Origin: Oscillospiraceae bacterium | Lineage (GTDB): Bacteria; Bacillota; Clostridia; Oscillospirales; Acutalibacteraceae | Direction: 5' to 3' | DNA length: 64,000 bases | Assembly (NCBI GenBank): GCA_015066015.1 | Contig: SVPE01000001.1 | Location: forward strand, 124,001 to 188,000 | Notes under the pieces: model-generated | The model's database searches: none | Told to the model about the DNA's origin: nothing | The model's input: only the letters and a program-made list of their open reading frames with translations | Translations under genes and position numbers: made by a program | In this document: piece after piece, positions 47,446 through 57,289 of the stretch | Position numbering within the stretch: position 1 is the stretch's first letter | Layout of the letters: the number at the start of each line of letters is the position of its first letter

Positions 47446-48984
47446 ATGAAGATGTTTAAAAATTCCATAGCTACAGATGTAAATGAAAGAATTACGCCGA
47501 AAGAATATGTTGCATTGGGCTCAAGCACTGCCGTGTCAAGAGTGGCATCGGCAATGCAGGGCTTTTTCGGCGGACTTGTTGCGTCCACTTACCTCGGGCT
47601 CAGTAAAGAGGCCTTTGCAACCTACAGCACGATTGTTTTCTTCCTCGGCTTCTGGGATATTGCAAACGATGTAATTGTTTCATCATTTCTTGACAAGAGC
47701 CGAAAAAACTTCGGTCAGTGGGGTCGCTTCAAGCCCTGGCTTATGATGATGCTTATACCCTTTAATGTTGTAGTTATTCTTCAGGCACTTCCTCTTAAAG
47801 AATTTTTCCCCGGAATAAGTGATACCTTCAAGGTTACATATCTTGTACTGCTGTATTTTCTCAACGATGCATTCAGCACCTTTTACAATGCGGCACTTAC
47901 AGCTCTCAATGCGCGAAGAACAACGAATCATATGGAAAGAGGATACATCTCTGCTATGGAAAGCATTATCACCTCTGCCATAGGCTCAACGGGCACTTAC
48001 ATTGCGGCATTTCTTCCTATGATTCTTCCTAATCTCTCCGAGGCGGAAAGATATTTCTACGGCTACAGTGTTGTTACAATCGCGGCTATTCCTCTTACAC
48101 TGTGGAATATTATTGCAACCAAGGAGCGTATAGCGGAGCCGCCCGAAGTTGAAACCCCGAAGCTTAAAGAGGTTTACCGTAACATTATCCGCAATAAACC
48201 GCTTATACTTTATATGATTTCCGAAATTCTCGGTCTGGGCTTCGGTGTCGGCTACAGCCTTATGACATATGCTTTCATTGCCTGCTTCCGTGCGGAAACC
48301 TTCTCGATTACTTTCTTTGAGGGTTCGGCTATTGAATTTACTTATAATTACAGTGACGGTAACTATGCGGCGCTGCTTTCCTTCGCATCCCTTGCTTCCT
48401 TTGTTACAACGGGCATTTCTCTTTTCCTTGCTCCCATTGTCCGCAAGTGGGTTGATGATAAGCTGCTTTATATCGGTATGAAGATAGGTACCTTTGTCTG
48501 CTATATTGCAATGTTCATTTCTGTTTTTCCTTTAGAAGAGCAGGAGCCTCAGGATGTTTTCCTCAAGGTAGTTTTCTGGTACGCTCTGCACGGCCTTACA
48601 ACAGGCTTTTACAACACCATACCCAATCTTATTCAGATGGCGGTTTACGATTACGGTGAATACCGTTACGGTGAAAGAAACGAGGCTACTGTCAGTGCAC
48701 TGAAGGGTACCCTTTCACGAATTCTTACAAATTTCACAACCTACGGCACCAATCTTCTGCTTGTTTATATCGGCTACACCGAGTTTGCTGATAAGCCTGA
48801 GCTTATGCCTATGGAGGCAAAGTCCAGCCTGCTTTATCTTTTCGCAATTCTCCCTGCCGTGTTCTCCTTGCTCGCTACGATTCCCATGTTCTTCTATAAG
48901 CTTTCGGGTAAGAGGCATAAGGAAATTATTGATGCACTTGAACAGCGCAGACAGCAGAGTCTTGACGAGATAAATCAGTTGTAA
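47446..48984 (+). CDS. MFS/GPH-type sugar transporter
   Basis: 512-aa polytopic protein; IANDVIVSSFLDKSRKNFGQWGRFKPWLM typical GPH motif. Confidence 0.85.
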   Translation: MKMFKNSIATDVNERITPKEYVALGSSTAVSRVASAMQGFFGGLVASTYLGLSKEAFATYSTIVFFLGFWDIANDVIVSSFLDKSRKNFGQWGRFKPWLMMMLIPFNVVVILQALPLKEFFPGISDTFKVTYLVLLYFLNDAFSTFYNAALTALNARRTTNHMERGYISAMESIITSAIGSTGTYIAAFLPMILPNLSEAERYFYGYSVVTIAAIPLTLWNIIATKERIAEPPEVETPKLKEVYRNIIRNKPLILYMISEILGLGFGVGYSLMTYAFIACFRAETFSITFFEGSAIEFTYNYSDGNYAALLSFASLASFVTTGISLFLAPIVRKWVDDKLLYIGMKIGTFVCYIAMFISVFPLEEQEPQDVFLKVVFWYALHGLTTGFYNTIPNLIQMAVYDYGEYRYGERNEATVSALKGTLSRILTNFTTYGTNLLLVYIGYTEFADKPELMPMEAKSSLLYLFAILPAVFSLLATIPMFFYKLSGKRHKEIIDALEQRRQQSLDEINQL

Positions 48985-49039
48985 ATCAAACATTAATAAT
49001 AAGGAAAACAAAAATATGCAGAATCGGAGAAAGTAAATA

Positions 49040-49606
49040 ATGAAACAGCTGATAATTTATGTAAGCATAATTTTTCCGGTTATGGCAGCTTACATGATAA
49101 TGATGATATCAGGTAATGTTACTGTGAGTTACAGTGGCTTCGGAATGGACTCTTCCGGTGTTCTGTATGTTGGAAAAGACGGTGTTATTGAAAAATATCA
49201 TAACGGCAGTCTGATAGGAGATTTTTCTTCGAGAACTTCAAGAGGCTATGCCTTTGCAGTTCAAAGCGATGATACAGTTCTTTTATCTACGTCGTCAACA
49301 GTATATTCCTTGGACCTTCACGGAAATGAAATAGAAAAACAAGAGGATGTACTGTCAAAGATATTTTATCAGTTGGATAAAACTAAAAAATCCTTTAGGT
49401 CTGCTGACGGTAAGCTATATAATGTGATATCACCTTTTGGCAGAACAAGGATTGTTTGTGAAACAGGCGAAGAAATTTTCACAATGCCGCTGAAGGATTA
49501 TATTGTAAAAGTAATTTTAAGCCTATGCGGTTTAAGTGTGTTTGTTTTTTCCTCTTTAATGGTCTATAAATTCAGAATCAGAAAAGAATCATTTTTTAAT
49601 TTTTAA
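49040..49606 (+). CDS. hypothetical membrane protein
   Basis: TM segments at both ends with intervening extracytoplasmic region; ATG at 49040. Confidence 0.65.
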   Translation: MKQLIIYVSIIFPVMAAYMIMMISGNVTVSYSGFGMDSSGVLYVGKDGVIEKYHNGSLIGDFSSRTSRGYAFAVQSDDTVLLSTSSTVYSLDLHGNEIEKQEDVLSKIFYQLDKTKKSFRSADGKLYNVISPFGRTRIVCETGEEIFTMPLKDYIVKVILSLCGLSVFVFSSLMVYKFRIRKESFFNF

Positions 49607-49784
49607 TAAAACATTTGTGTTTGCTTTATTTAACAGCCTTAAAGTGCAGGGTTATGCCGACTCTGCACTTTTTAGCTTGTTAATAATTTTTTATTTTTCT
49701 GAAAAAGAGATGACAAATGTAAAAAAGTGTGATAAAATTATAATATCTGTTTATTTATTTGTAATTTGTTTTTGGAGGCGACTA

Positions 49785-50558
49785 ATGAAGGAGTATATAT
49801 CCCGTCTTAAATCAGGGTGCGGCACACCTGTTTTTATTTTGTGGTGGGTGCTCAGAATAGCAATGCTTGCGGCATTTATTCTGAATTTTTCAGCCGACAC
49901 ATTTACTGTAACGGGGCAGATTCATATAGCATTCTGTTTTATCAGCACGTTTTTCTGGGAGCTTTCTCTTGCAATGCCCCCAAAAAGTATATTCCGCCTG
50001 ATACCGTCGTCGATACATACGGTATTCAATGTAGGTATGACTGCTTCCGCAGTGTTGGGTGTTTATTTTGATATGTATTACAGCGTCAAGCTGTTTGATC
50101 CCATTGTACAGGCTTTCTTCGGATTTGCGTCTGTGCTTTACGGCTACGAGATCGCTTATGCCATTGTTAAAAAGGAGCATTTTGCTGCAACAAAGGCAAT
50201 GGTGTTTTATGCAGCCTTCGGTGTGAGCTTTATTCTTTTTAATGTCTGGGAGCTCGGCGAGTTTTTTACAGATCAGCTTATAGGACATCTGACAGGTCAG
50301 CCCGGTAACGCGCAGTTCTGGTCAGTTCTTCTTGCAGAAGGAACTGCAAGAGAGGGCGGAGTTATTCCCGCGCTTGTTGATGAAAGAGCGCCGCTTATGG
50401 ATATTATGCTTGATGTCATTATGCATTTCCTGAGCGCGTTTGCGGCACTTATTTTCATCAATGTTTTTCCCTACCGTTTAAGAGGTAAATATAAGTATGA
50501 TATTGAGTACGGTAACAATATTATTGAACCAAAAGAAACTGTAAACAGTCGGAAGTGA
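49785..50558 (+). CDS. polytopic membrane protein (tandem paralog 1)
   Basis: ATG at 49785 with SD ggagg; multiple TM segments; similar to 50568..51320. Confidence 0.75.
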   Translation: MKEYISRLKSGCGTPVFILWWVLRIAMLAAFILNFSADTFTVTGQIHIAFCFISTFFWELSLAMPPKSIFRLIPSSIHTVFNVGMTASAVLGVYFDMYYSVKLFDPIVQAFFGFASVLYGYEIAYAIVKKEHFAATKAMVFYAAFGVSFILFNVWELGEFFTDQLIGHLTGQPGNAQFWSVLLAEGTAREGGVIPALVDERAPLMDIMLDVIMHFLSAFAALIFINVFPYRLRGKYKYDIEYGNNIIEPKETVNSRK

Positions 50559-50567
50559 TTATTCGAA

Positions 50568-51320
50568 ATGAAGGATTTTTGCAAAAAATGTAAGGGAGAG
50601 TGCTCCAACGGAGTCTACACCTTCTGGTGGATTATACGACTTGCAATGGTGGGTCTTTTTATCAAGTCTCTGTTTGACGATCCGTTTCTGCCCGTTATTT
50701 CCTTTGAGATTCTCATGAATCTCGGTATAATGTTTGTCTGGGAAATATGTATGTTTATGCCCAGGTGGACGGTCTTCAGATACATTCAGCCTTTGATGCA
50801 GACGATAATAATAATTGCGGACTTTATCGCCGTTGTGACGGCTTACCTTTTCAATTTTTATTATGAGGTAAGACTGTGGGACTCATTCCTGCATTTCTGC
50901 AGCGGAGCCGGAATCGTGTTTTTCGGTTATGAATTTGCCTGTGCTCTTATCAAAAAGGAAAAGAAGACTGCTTCGCTTTCGCTGATACTTCTTTGCTCGG
51001 TAGGCTTCAGCTTTATGTGTTCAACACTCTGGGAGCTTTTTGAGTTTACGGGGGATCACGTTATAGGTCTTGTTACAGGTAACCTTGCAAATGCACAGTT
51101 CTGGTCATATACGAGGCTTATAGGCACAGACAAGATTAAGACCATTTTCGAGTATATGGATATCGGGCGTTATGCCATTATGGATACAATGGGCGATATG
51201 TTCCTGAATACGGCGGGTGCCATACTCGGTTTCGTGATACTGAAGCTTTATCCCTACCGTCATAAAGGAAGATTCAGGCTCGATTTCATTTTGCAGAAGA
51301 ATAAAGTCAGTAATAAATAA
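50568..51320 (+). CDS. polytopic membrane protein (tandem paralog 2)
   Basis: Shares WWIIRLAMVGLFI, FYYEVRLWDSFLHF, FFGYEFACALIKKE, NAQFWSYTRLIGT pattern with 49785..50558. Confidence 0.78.
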   Translation: MKDFCKKCKGECSNGVYTFWWIIRLAMVGLFIKSLFDDPFLPVISFEILMNLGIMFVWEICMFMPRWTVFRYIQPLMQTIIIIADFIAVVTAYLFNFYYEVRLWDSFLHFCSGAGIVFFGYEFACALIKKEKKTASLSLILLCSVGFSFMCSTLWELFEFTGDHVIGLVTGNLANAQFWSYTRLIGTDKIKTIFEYMDIGRYAIMDTMGDMFLNTAGAILGFVILKLYPYRHKGRFRLDFILQKNKVSNK

Positions 51321-51326
51321 AGTAAA

Positions 51327-51520
51327 AGGCACAAGAACAACAATGCGCTGAAACACTCACAACGGAGAAAAAATTAAAAGCAAACTACAAAGAAAAATGG
51401 TCAGGACATCGAATCCCGACCATTTTTGCATTGTTTTGCCATTTTTTCGCCCTCTCGGAGTACCACTGTACGCCTTCGGGGCGAAGAAAAAGTCATCTTG
51501 CACCTTTCTCAACAGCCCGT
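51327..51520. repeat. Interspersed two-hairpin repeat, copy C (single unit)
   Basis: Hairpin I 51395-51425 (AAATGGTCaGGAcatcgaaTCCcGACCATTT); hairpin II 51446-51485 (TTCGCCC...GGGCGAA). Confidence 0.85.
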
Positions 51521-51543
51521 CAGCTTGTTTTTGCGTGGATGAA

Positions 51544-52119
51544 TCATTTCATATTATTTTCTATTCCAAAGCTCCACAGAGTCCTTACGGTTTCTGCAAC
51601 GGGAAGACCTACTACGGAAAAATAGTCGCCCTCTATTTTCCTGACGAGAACGCAGCCAAGTCCCTGAATTCCGTAAGCTCCTGCCTTATCGTCACTTTCT
51701 CCCGAGGCGACATATCGCTCAATAAGCTCCTCGGAAAGCTCATAGAATTCAACTTTTACCGTGTTAACAAAGGACACGGTCTTTTCTTTGTCGGTAATAC
51801 AGACGCCTGTGTGAACATTGTGAGTTTTTCCCGAAAGCATACGAAGCATATTTACGGCATCGTTACGGTCGGAGGGCTTGCCAAGTACAGTGCCGCCGTA
51901 TTCAACAACTGTGTCACAGCCCAGCACAACGGCATCGGTGTTTTCCTTAAAGATGCTCTCTGCCTTGCGCTTTGCCAACTCCGCGACAAGTCCGTCAGGG
52001 GAAAGGCTTCCGTCGGTGCTTTCATCAGCGTCGGAGGGAATTATCTCAAAGCTGAAGCCGACCTTTTCAAGAAGCTCCTTTCTTCTTGGCGAAGCAGAGG
52101 CTACAATGAATCTTTTCAT
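51544..52119 (-). CDS. maf: Maf-family nucleotide pyrophosphatase
   Basis: MKRFIVASASPRRKELLEKVGFSFEIIPSDADES, VLGCDTVVEYGGTVLGKP. Confidence 0.95.
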   Translation of the reverse strand: MKRFIVASASPRRKELLEKVGFSFEIIPSDADESTDGSLSPDGLVAELAKRKAESIFKENTDAVVLGCDTVVEYGGTVLGKPSDRNDAVNMLRMLSGKTHNVHTGVCITDKEKTVSFVNTVKVEFYELSEELIERYVASGESDDKAGAYGIQGLGCVLVRKIEGDYFSVVGLPVAETVRTLWSFGIENNMK

Positions 52120-52664
52120 TATATCTTATTCTCCTTGATGAGATTGTGAAGCTTGAGGACAAGAACGGCAGTTTTTGAGTCGGAGATTTCGCCGTTCATT
52201 ACCATTTCAGCAGCCTTCTCTATGCTGATTTTTTCATAATCGAGGAATTCGTCTTTATCAAGGTGCTGAGCAGTGTGTGAAAGTCCCTTTGCGGCAAAAA
52301 GGTAGATTATTTCGCTGCAATAGGCAACGGTGGGATACACAGTACCCATTGAAATTACCTTTTCGGCAACGATTCCGCATTCCTCCTCGAGTTCTCTCAT
52401 TCCGGCTTCAAGCGGGTTTTCACCTTTTTCGAGCTTGCCTGCAGGAAGCTCAAGAAGCACCTTTTTGTAAGGGTAACGGTACTGACTTACAAAGAAAAGC
52501 TCGTTTTCCTCAGTTATGGCTGCAACACAGACTCCGCCGCTGTGCTCAACAATTTCTCTTATTGCCCTTTCACCGTTGGGAAGCTCAATATCATCAACGT
52601 GAAGTGAGAGAATTTTTCCGTTATAGATTTCGTTTCTTTTAAGTGTTTTTTCTTCGAAGTTCAT
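52119..52664 (-). CDS. NUDIX hydrolase (ADP-ribose pyrophosphatase-like)
   Basis: ELPAGKLEKGENPLEAGMRELEEECGI NUDIX box; start at 52664 (MNFEEKTLKRNEIYNGKILSL) preferred. Confidence 0.94.
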   Translation of the reverse strand: MNFEEKTLKRNEIYNGKILSLHVDDIELPNGERAIREIVEHSGGVCVAAITEENELFFVSQYRYPYKKVLLELPAGKLEKGENPLEAGMRELEEECGIVAEKVISMGTVYPTVAYCSEIIYLFAAKGLSHTAQHLDKDEFLDYEKISIEKAAEMVMNGEISDSKTAVLVLKLHNLIKENKI

Positions 52665-52730
52665 TTCCGGTCTCCTTGTAATAAAATAATTCATATTCAA
52701 ATATACATTACTCAAAAGGAGCGATGTACA

Positions 52731-53633
52731 GTGAACAGTATTGTTAAACCGACTGAATTTGATTATAACACAAACTTAAAGCTTTTTGAAGACCTTACGG
52801 CAAAATTTCCCTTTATTAAACCGCAGGTGCAGGGCAGAACTGCCCTTGGCAGAGGAATTTTTTCTCTTTCCTTGGGAAATGCGAAAAACAGTGTGCTTCT
52901 TGCAGGCGGCTTTCACGGCAGCGAGTGGCTTACCTGCCTTGAGCTTTACCTTTTCACCGAAAGACTTTGCAGCTGCATTGCAGAACGGACAAGTCTTTGC
53001 GGTATAGATGTTGAAAGAGCATTTTCAATGCTGGGCGTGACGGTTATCCCTTGTGTGAATCCCGACGGAGTGGAAATTGCGGTTCACGGGCCGTCAGGTG
53101 CAAGAGGACTGAAGGATTACGTTTCCTCTCTGAATTGTGAAAACTACCGCAAGTGGAATGCCAATGCTTTGGGCGTAGATATCAATCATAATTTCGGCGC
53201 AGGCTGGGAAAAGCTCAGACAGCTTGAGCAGGAGGAGGGGATAACGGGACCCTCACCGAGGCGCTACGGCGGAAAGTATGCTGAAAGTGAGGCGGAAACC
53301 AGGGCACTTATAAGGCTCTGCCGTTTGAAGAGGTTCCGTTCCTGTATGGCACTTCATTCCCAGGGTGAGGAGCTTTTCTGGCGGTACGGTGAAAACACTC
53401 CGGATAACTCTGCCATGATGGCAAAAATACTCGCCGATTCCTGCGACTATACTCTTGCCGACAACAGCGGACTTTACAGTCACGGCGGCTTCAAGGACTG
53501 GTTTATCGAGGAGTTCCATTCACCGGGCTTTACAATGGAAATCGGCAAAGGAGAAAATCCTCTGCCGAAAGAAACGCTTTATGAAATTTACGGCAGAATT
53601 GAAGAGGCGCTTTTATTGTTCTGCCTTATGTGA
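52731..53633 (+). CDS. M14 family zinc carboxypeptidase
   Basis: LLAGGFHGSEWLTCLELYLFTERL (HxxE), IPCVNPDGVEIAVHG, GVDINHNFGAGW, FTMEIGKGENP. Confidence 0.92.
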   Translation: MNSIVKPTEFDYNTNLKLFEDLTAKFPFIKPQVQGRTALGRGIFSLSLGNAKNSVLLAGGFHGSEWLTCLELYLFTERLCSCIAERTSLCGIDVERAFSMLGVTVIPCVNPDGVEIAVHGPSGARGLKDYVSSLNCENYRKWNANALGVDINHNFGAGWEKLRQLEQEEGITGPSPRRYGGKYAESEAETRALIRLCRLKRFRSCMALHSQGEELFWRYGENTPDNSAMMAKILADSCDYTLADNSGLYSHGGFKDWFIEEFHSPGFTMEIGKGENPLPKETLYEIYGRIEEALLLFCLM

Positions 53634-53646
53634 GGGGTGAAGGGGT

Positions 53647-53765
53647 CGCGCGGGGAGGCGCAACGCCTGCGGCGTTGCTGCGCACAAAATCAGGTTCCGG
53701 CGCCGGGGAACCGGATTTTGTGCGCCTTTTTGACTTTCTGCGGAAAGTCAAAAAGCCTCCCCGCG
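53647..53765. repeat. Cloverleaf-like structured repeat, copy 2
   Basis: Outer stem CGCGGGGAGG/CCTCCCCGCG enclosing GCAACGCCtgcGGCGTTGC, GCGCACAAAATC..GGTTCC/GGAACCGGATTTTGTGCGC and TTTTTGACTTTCtgcgGAAAGTCAAAAA. Confidence 0.88.
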
Positions 53766-53790
53766 GCTGACCGTCGCGTCTTACTTGAAA

Positions 53791-54966
53791 TCAGAGACTG
53801 TCTACTGCGGCCTTCAGCTGCTGCATTGCCTTTTCAAGGGTAGCCCTCGGACAGGCCATAACGATTCTCTGATACTGCTCGCTTGCCTTGCCGAAGATGT
53901 CGCCTGCGTCAAGCCAGAGCTTAGCTTTGTTTATGATAAGGTCGTTAAGTGCTTCAGCCGTAAGACCGAGTCCCGAGCAGTCAAGCCAGGCGAGGTAGGT
54001 GCCTTCGGGCTCGATTAGCTTTATCTGCGGAATATTTTCATTGAGGAAGTCCCTGAGATAGTCAAAATTGCCCTTGATGTAGCTGAGGCACTCCTCAAAC
54101 CATTCTTCGCCGGTAGCGTAGGCGGCCTTGCAGGCTACTACACCGGGGTTGCTGGGTACGGTAAAGCCCGTAACATCGATTTCAGCCATGTATCTTTCGC
54201 GGATTTCGGCTGAGGGGATGAATATGTTTGAAAGCTGCATGCCTGCAATGTTAAAGGTCTTGCTGGGTGCAGTGCAGATGATAACTCTGTCCTTCATTTC
54301 GGGTACCGCGTCGATGAAAATGTGATGCTTGCTGCCCTCAAAGACAAAGTCGCAGTGAATTTCGTCTGCAACAATGTAAACGTTGTGCCTGAGACAGATT
54401 TCACCGAGCTTCTGCAACTCCTCTTTTGTCCAGACTCTTGAAACGGGGTTGTGAGGTGAGCAGAGAATGAAAAGCTTTACATTGTTGTCGGTGATTTTCT
54501 TTTCGAAGTCCTCGAAGTCGATGTAGAATTTACCGTCACGGCAGACAAGGGGATTTTCGATTATATTTCGGTGATTGTTTCTGATTACGTTGAAAAACGG
54601 GTAGTAAACGGGAGGCTGAATGATAACACTGTCGCCTTTTTCGGTGAGTGCTCTTACTGCGTTGGCAAGGGCGAAAACGATGCCGGGAGTTTTGATGAGC
54701 CACTCCTTTTCGTATGTGAAGTCAAAACGCTTCTTAAACCAGGAGGCAACGGTTTCATAGTAGTCGTCACCGGTGTCGCTGTAGCCGAAGATGCCTCTGT
54801 CAAGGGATTTCTGTAAGGCCTCAAGCACTCCCGGGGGAGCCTTGAAATCCATGTCTGCAACCCAGAGGGGGAGTACATCCTCGGGCAGTCCCTTTTCTTT
54901 TGCAAAGTCAAACTTGAGACTGTCGGAATTTTTTCTGTCTATTACTTCGTCAAAGTTGAATTTCAT
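53791..54966 (-). CDS. PatB/MalY-type PLP-dependent aminotransferase (cystathionine beta-lyase-like)
   Basis: LPLWVADMDFKAPPGVLEAL, YSDTGDDYYETVASWFKKRF, IVADEIHCDFVFEG, TAPSKTFNIAGMQLSNI (PLP Lys). Confidence 0.95.
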   Translation of the reverse strand: MKFNFDEVIDRKNSDSLKFDFAKEKGLPEDVLPLWVADMDFKAPPGVLEALQKSLDRGIFGYSDTGDDYYETVASWFKKRFDFTYEKEWLIKTPGIVFALANAVRALTEKGDSVIIQPPVYYPFFNVIRNNHRNIIENPLVCRDGKFYIDFEDFEKKITDNNVKLFILCSPHNPVSRVWTKEELQKLGEICLRHNVYIVADEIHCDFVFEGSKHHIFIDAVPEMKDRVIICTAPSKTFNIAGMQLSNIFIPSAEIRERYMAEIDVTGFTVPSNPGVVACKAAYATGEEWFEECLSYIKGNFDYLRDFLNENIPQIKLIEPEGTYLAWLDCSGLGLTAEALNDLIINKAKLWLDAGDIFGKASEQYQRIVMACPRATLEKAMQQLKAAVDSL

Positions 54967-55150
54967 TTTTTATTTCCCCTTTCATACTTGTAACATTATC
55001 ATAATAACACTTTAATTTTTTTGTGTCAATAGAATAAATCTTGCTTAAAGAAGTTGACAAACAGTACTTTAAAATGTTATCATACTAAAGTATTATTATG
55101 AGCGGGTGCTGACCCCTCAGGTAAACGAAAAAATTAAAGGAGACAGAAAA

Positions 55151-57049
55151 ATGAAAAACAATTCAAGAAAAAGCATTGCAAAAATCATTCTTGCCATTAT
55201 GATTGTTTTTGCTATTGCAATGCCTATGTCAAGTCTCGTTTTTGCAACAGGCGAAGCTGACGTAATGGCAATTTCAGCAGAAGACGGCGAAGCAGTTCTT
55301 CTTGCTGCAACTGACGGCGATGCCGCAGTTCCCACAATCGGCGCAGATGCTGAAACAGTATTCTCCGTTGATATCGACGGCGAGGTTAAATATTACGATC
55401 TCGGCAATGTTGACGGAGACGAAGACGCCGGTACAGCCGGTGCAGCAGCTTATGTTGATTCCTATGCTGACAATCTCACAAACGACCCCGGCTTCAAGGC
55501 GCATATCGAAACTGCCCTTGCAAAGGTACGTGAGAATATCGGCTCATATGCAACATTTGCAGCACTTCTTGCTCCCGTAATTGCAATCGTACTTGCACTT
55601 ATCACCAAGGAAGTTTATTCCTCACTCATTATCGGTATCGTAGTCGGCGGCTTTATTTATGCAGGCGGCAACTTCGAAACCGCAATCAACCATGTTCTCT
55701 TTGACGGCTTTGTTGCAAGCCTTTCAGACAGCTACAACATGGGTATCATTATCTTCCTCGTGCTTCTCGGCGCACTTGTTTCAATGATGAACAAGGCAGG
55801 TGGCTCCGCAGCCTTCGGCCGCTGGGCATCAAAGCACATCAAGTCAAGAGTAGGCGCTCAGCTTGCAACTATTCTTCTCGGTTGTCTTATCTTCATTGAT
55901 GACTATTTCAACTGCCTTACAGTAGGTTCAGTCATGCGTCCCGTTGCTGATGAGCAGAAGATTTCACGTGCAAAGCTTTCCTACATTATCGACGCTACAG
56001 CAGCTCCCATCTGCATCATCGCTCCCATTTCATCCTGGGCAGCAGCAGTTGCAGGCTTTGCAAGAGGTGCAGGCGCAGACAGCGGTATGAGCCTTTTCGT
56101 TCAGGCTATTCCCTATAACTTCTACGCAATCTTCACAATCATTATGATGATTGTTCTCGTAGTTGCAAAAGTTGACTACGGTCCTATGAAGCTTCACGAA
56201 ATGAACGCTATTGAAAAGGGCGACATCTTCACAAGCGGCACAAAGGTAGAGGGTACAGATGTTGAAGCTAACCCCAAGGGTAAGGTTCTTGATCTTATTC
56301 TTCCCGTTGTTGTACTTATCGTCTGCTGCGTATTCGGTATGATTTACTCAGGCGGATTCTTTGAAGGTACAGGCTTTATTGAAGCATTCTCAAATTCAGA
56401 TGCTTCCGTTGGTCTTGTTATCGGTTCAGCAATCGCAATCGTGTTTGCAATTGCTTACCTTCTTATCAGAAGAGTTATTACCTTCAAGGATGCAATGGCA
56501 TCACTTCCCGAAGGCTTCAAGGCTATGGTTCCCGCTATCCTTATCCTTACCTGCGCATGGACTCTTAAGGCTATGACAGATTCTCTCGGCGCAAAGATTT
56601 ATATCTCACAGCTCGTTGAAGGCTCTGCAGGTGCACTTCAGTCCTTCCTTCCCGCAATCATCTTCCTTATTGCAGTCGGACTTTCATTCGCTACAGGTAC
56701 ATCATGGGGTACCTTCGGTATTCTCATCCCCATCGTTCTCAGCGTATTCGATGCAGGCAACCCCATCATGATCGTTGCTATCTCAGCTTGTATGGCAGGT
56801 GCTGTTTGCGGCGACCACTGCTCACCCATCTCCGATACAACCATTATGGCTTCAGCAGGCGGTCAGTGTGATCACCTCAACCACGTTTCAACACAGCTTC
56901 CCTATGCACTTACAGTTGCAGGTGTTTCATTTGTAACCTACATCATCGCAGGCTTTGTTCCTCAGTGGTACATCGCACTTCCTATCGGTGCAGTTCTTAT
57001 GGTTGGCACACTCTTTGTAATCAAGGCTATTACAAAGAAAAAGGCATAA
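55151..57049 (+). CDS. NhaC-family Na+/H+ antiporter with N-terminal signal-like segment and ~100-aa extension
   Basis: LLGCLIFIDDYFNCLTVGSVMRPVADEQKISRAKLSYIIDATAAPICIIAPISSWAA, GTSWGTFGILIPI, DHCSPISDTTIMAS; ATG at 55151 with SD. Confidence 0.92.
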   Translation: MKNNSRKSIAKIILAIMIVFAIAMPMSSLVFATGEADVMAISAEDGEAVLLAATDGDAAVPTIGADAETVFSVDIDGEVKYYDLGNVDGDEDAGTAGAAAYVDSYADNLTNDPGFKAHIETALAKVRENIGSYATFAALLAPVIAIVLALITKEVYSSLIIGIVVGGFIYAGGNFETAINHVLFDGFVASLSDSYNMGIIIFLVLLGALVSMMNKAGGSAAFGRWASKHIKSRVGAQLATILLGCLIFIDDYFNCLTVGSVMRPVADEQKISRAKLSYIIDATAAPICIIAPISSWAAAVAGFARGAGADSGMSLFVQAIPYNFYAIFTIIMMIVLVVAKVDYGPMKLHEMNAIEKGDIFTSGTKVEGTDVEANPKGKVLDLILPVVVLIVCCVFGMIYSGGFFEGTGFIEAFSNSDASVGLVIGSAIAIVFAIAYLLIRRVITFKDAMASLPEGFKAMVPAILILTCAWTLKAMTDSLGAKIYISQLVEGSAGALQSFLPAIIFLIAVGLSFATGTSWGTFGILIPIVLSVFDAGNPIMIVAISACMAGAVCGDHCSPISDTTIMASAGGQCDHLNHVSTQLPYALTVAGVSFVTYIIAGFVPQWYIALPIGAVLMVGTLFVIKAITKKKA

Positions 57050-57289
57050 CTTAATATTCATCTGAAAAGCTCCCTTCGGGGAGCTTTTTTTCATCCTCCC
57101 GGTAGCACTTCTGTGACTTCGCGGTAAAGAAAAGTGCATCCTGCATCATTCCTCCGAACGCGAATTTTTTTAAGAAAACCGCACAACCGTAACGGCATAT
57201 AATCTTTTATGCAACCTGCCGAAAATGTGAACTAAGAATTAAAAAATATTATGTATTTAAGATTTTTTAACGAATTTATGAATTTTCTA

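Noticed and set aside
51397-52149. 250-aa plus-strand ORF beginning with ..FFRPLGVPLYAFGAKKKS
   Set aside because: Starts inside repeat copy C and runs antisense through maf.
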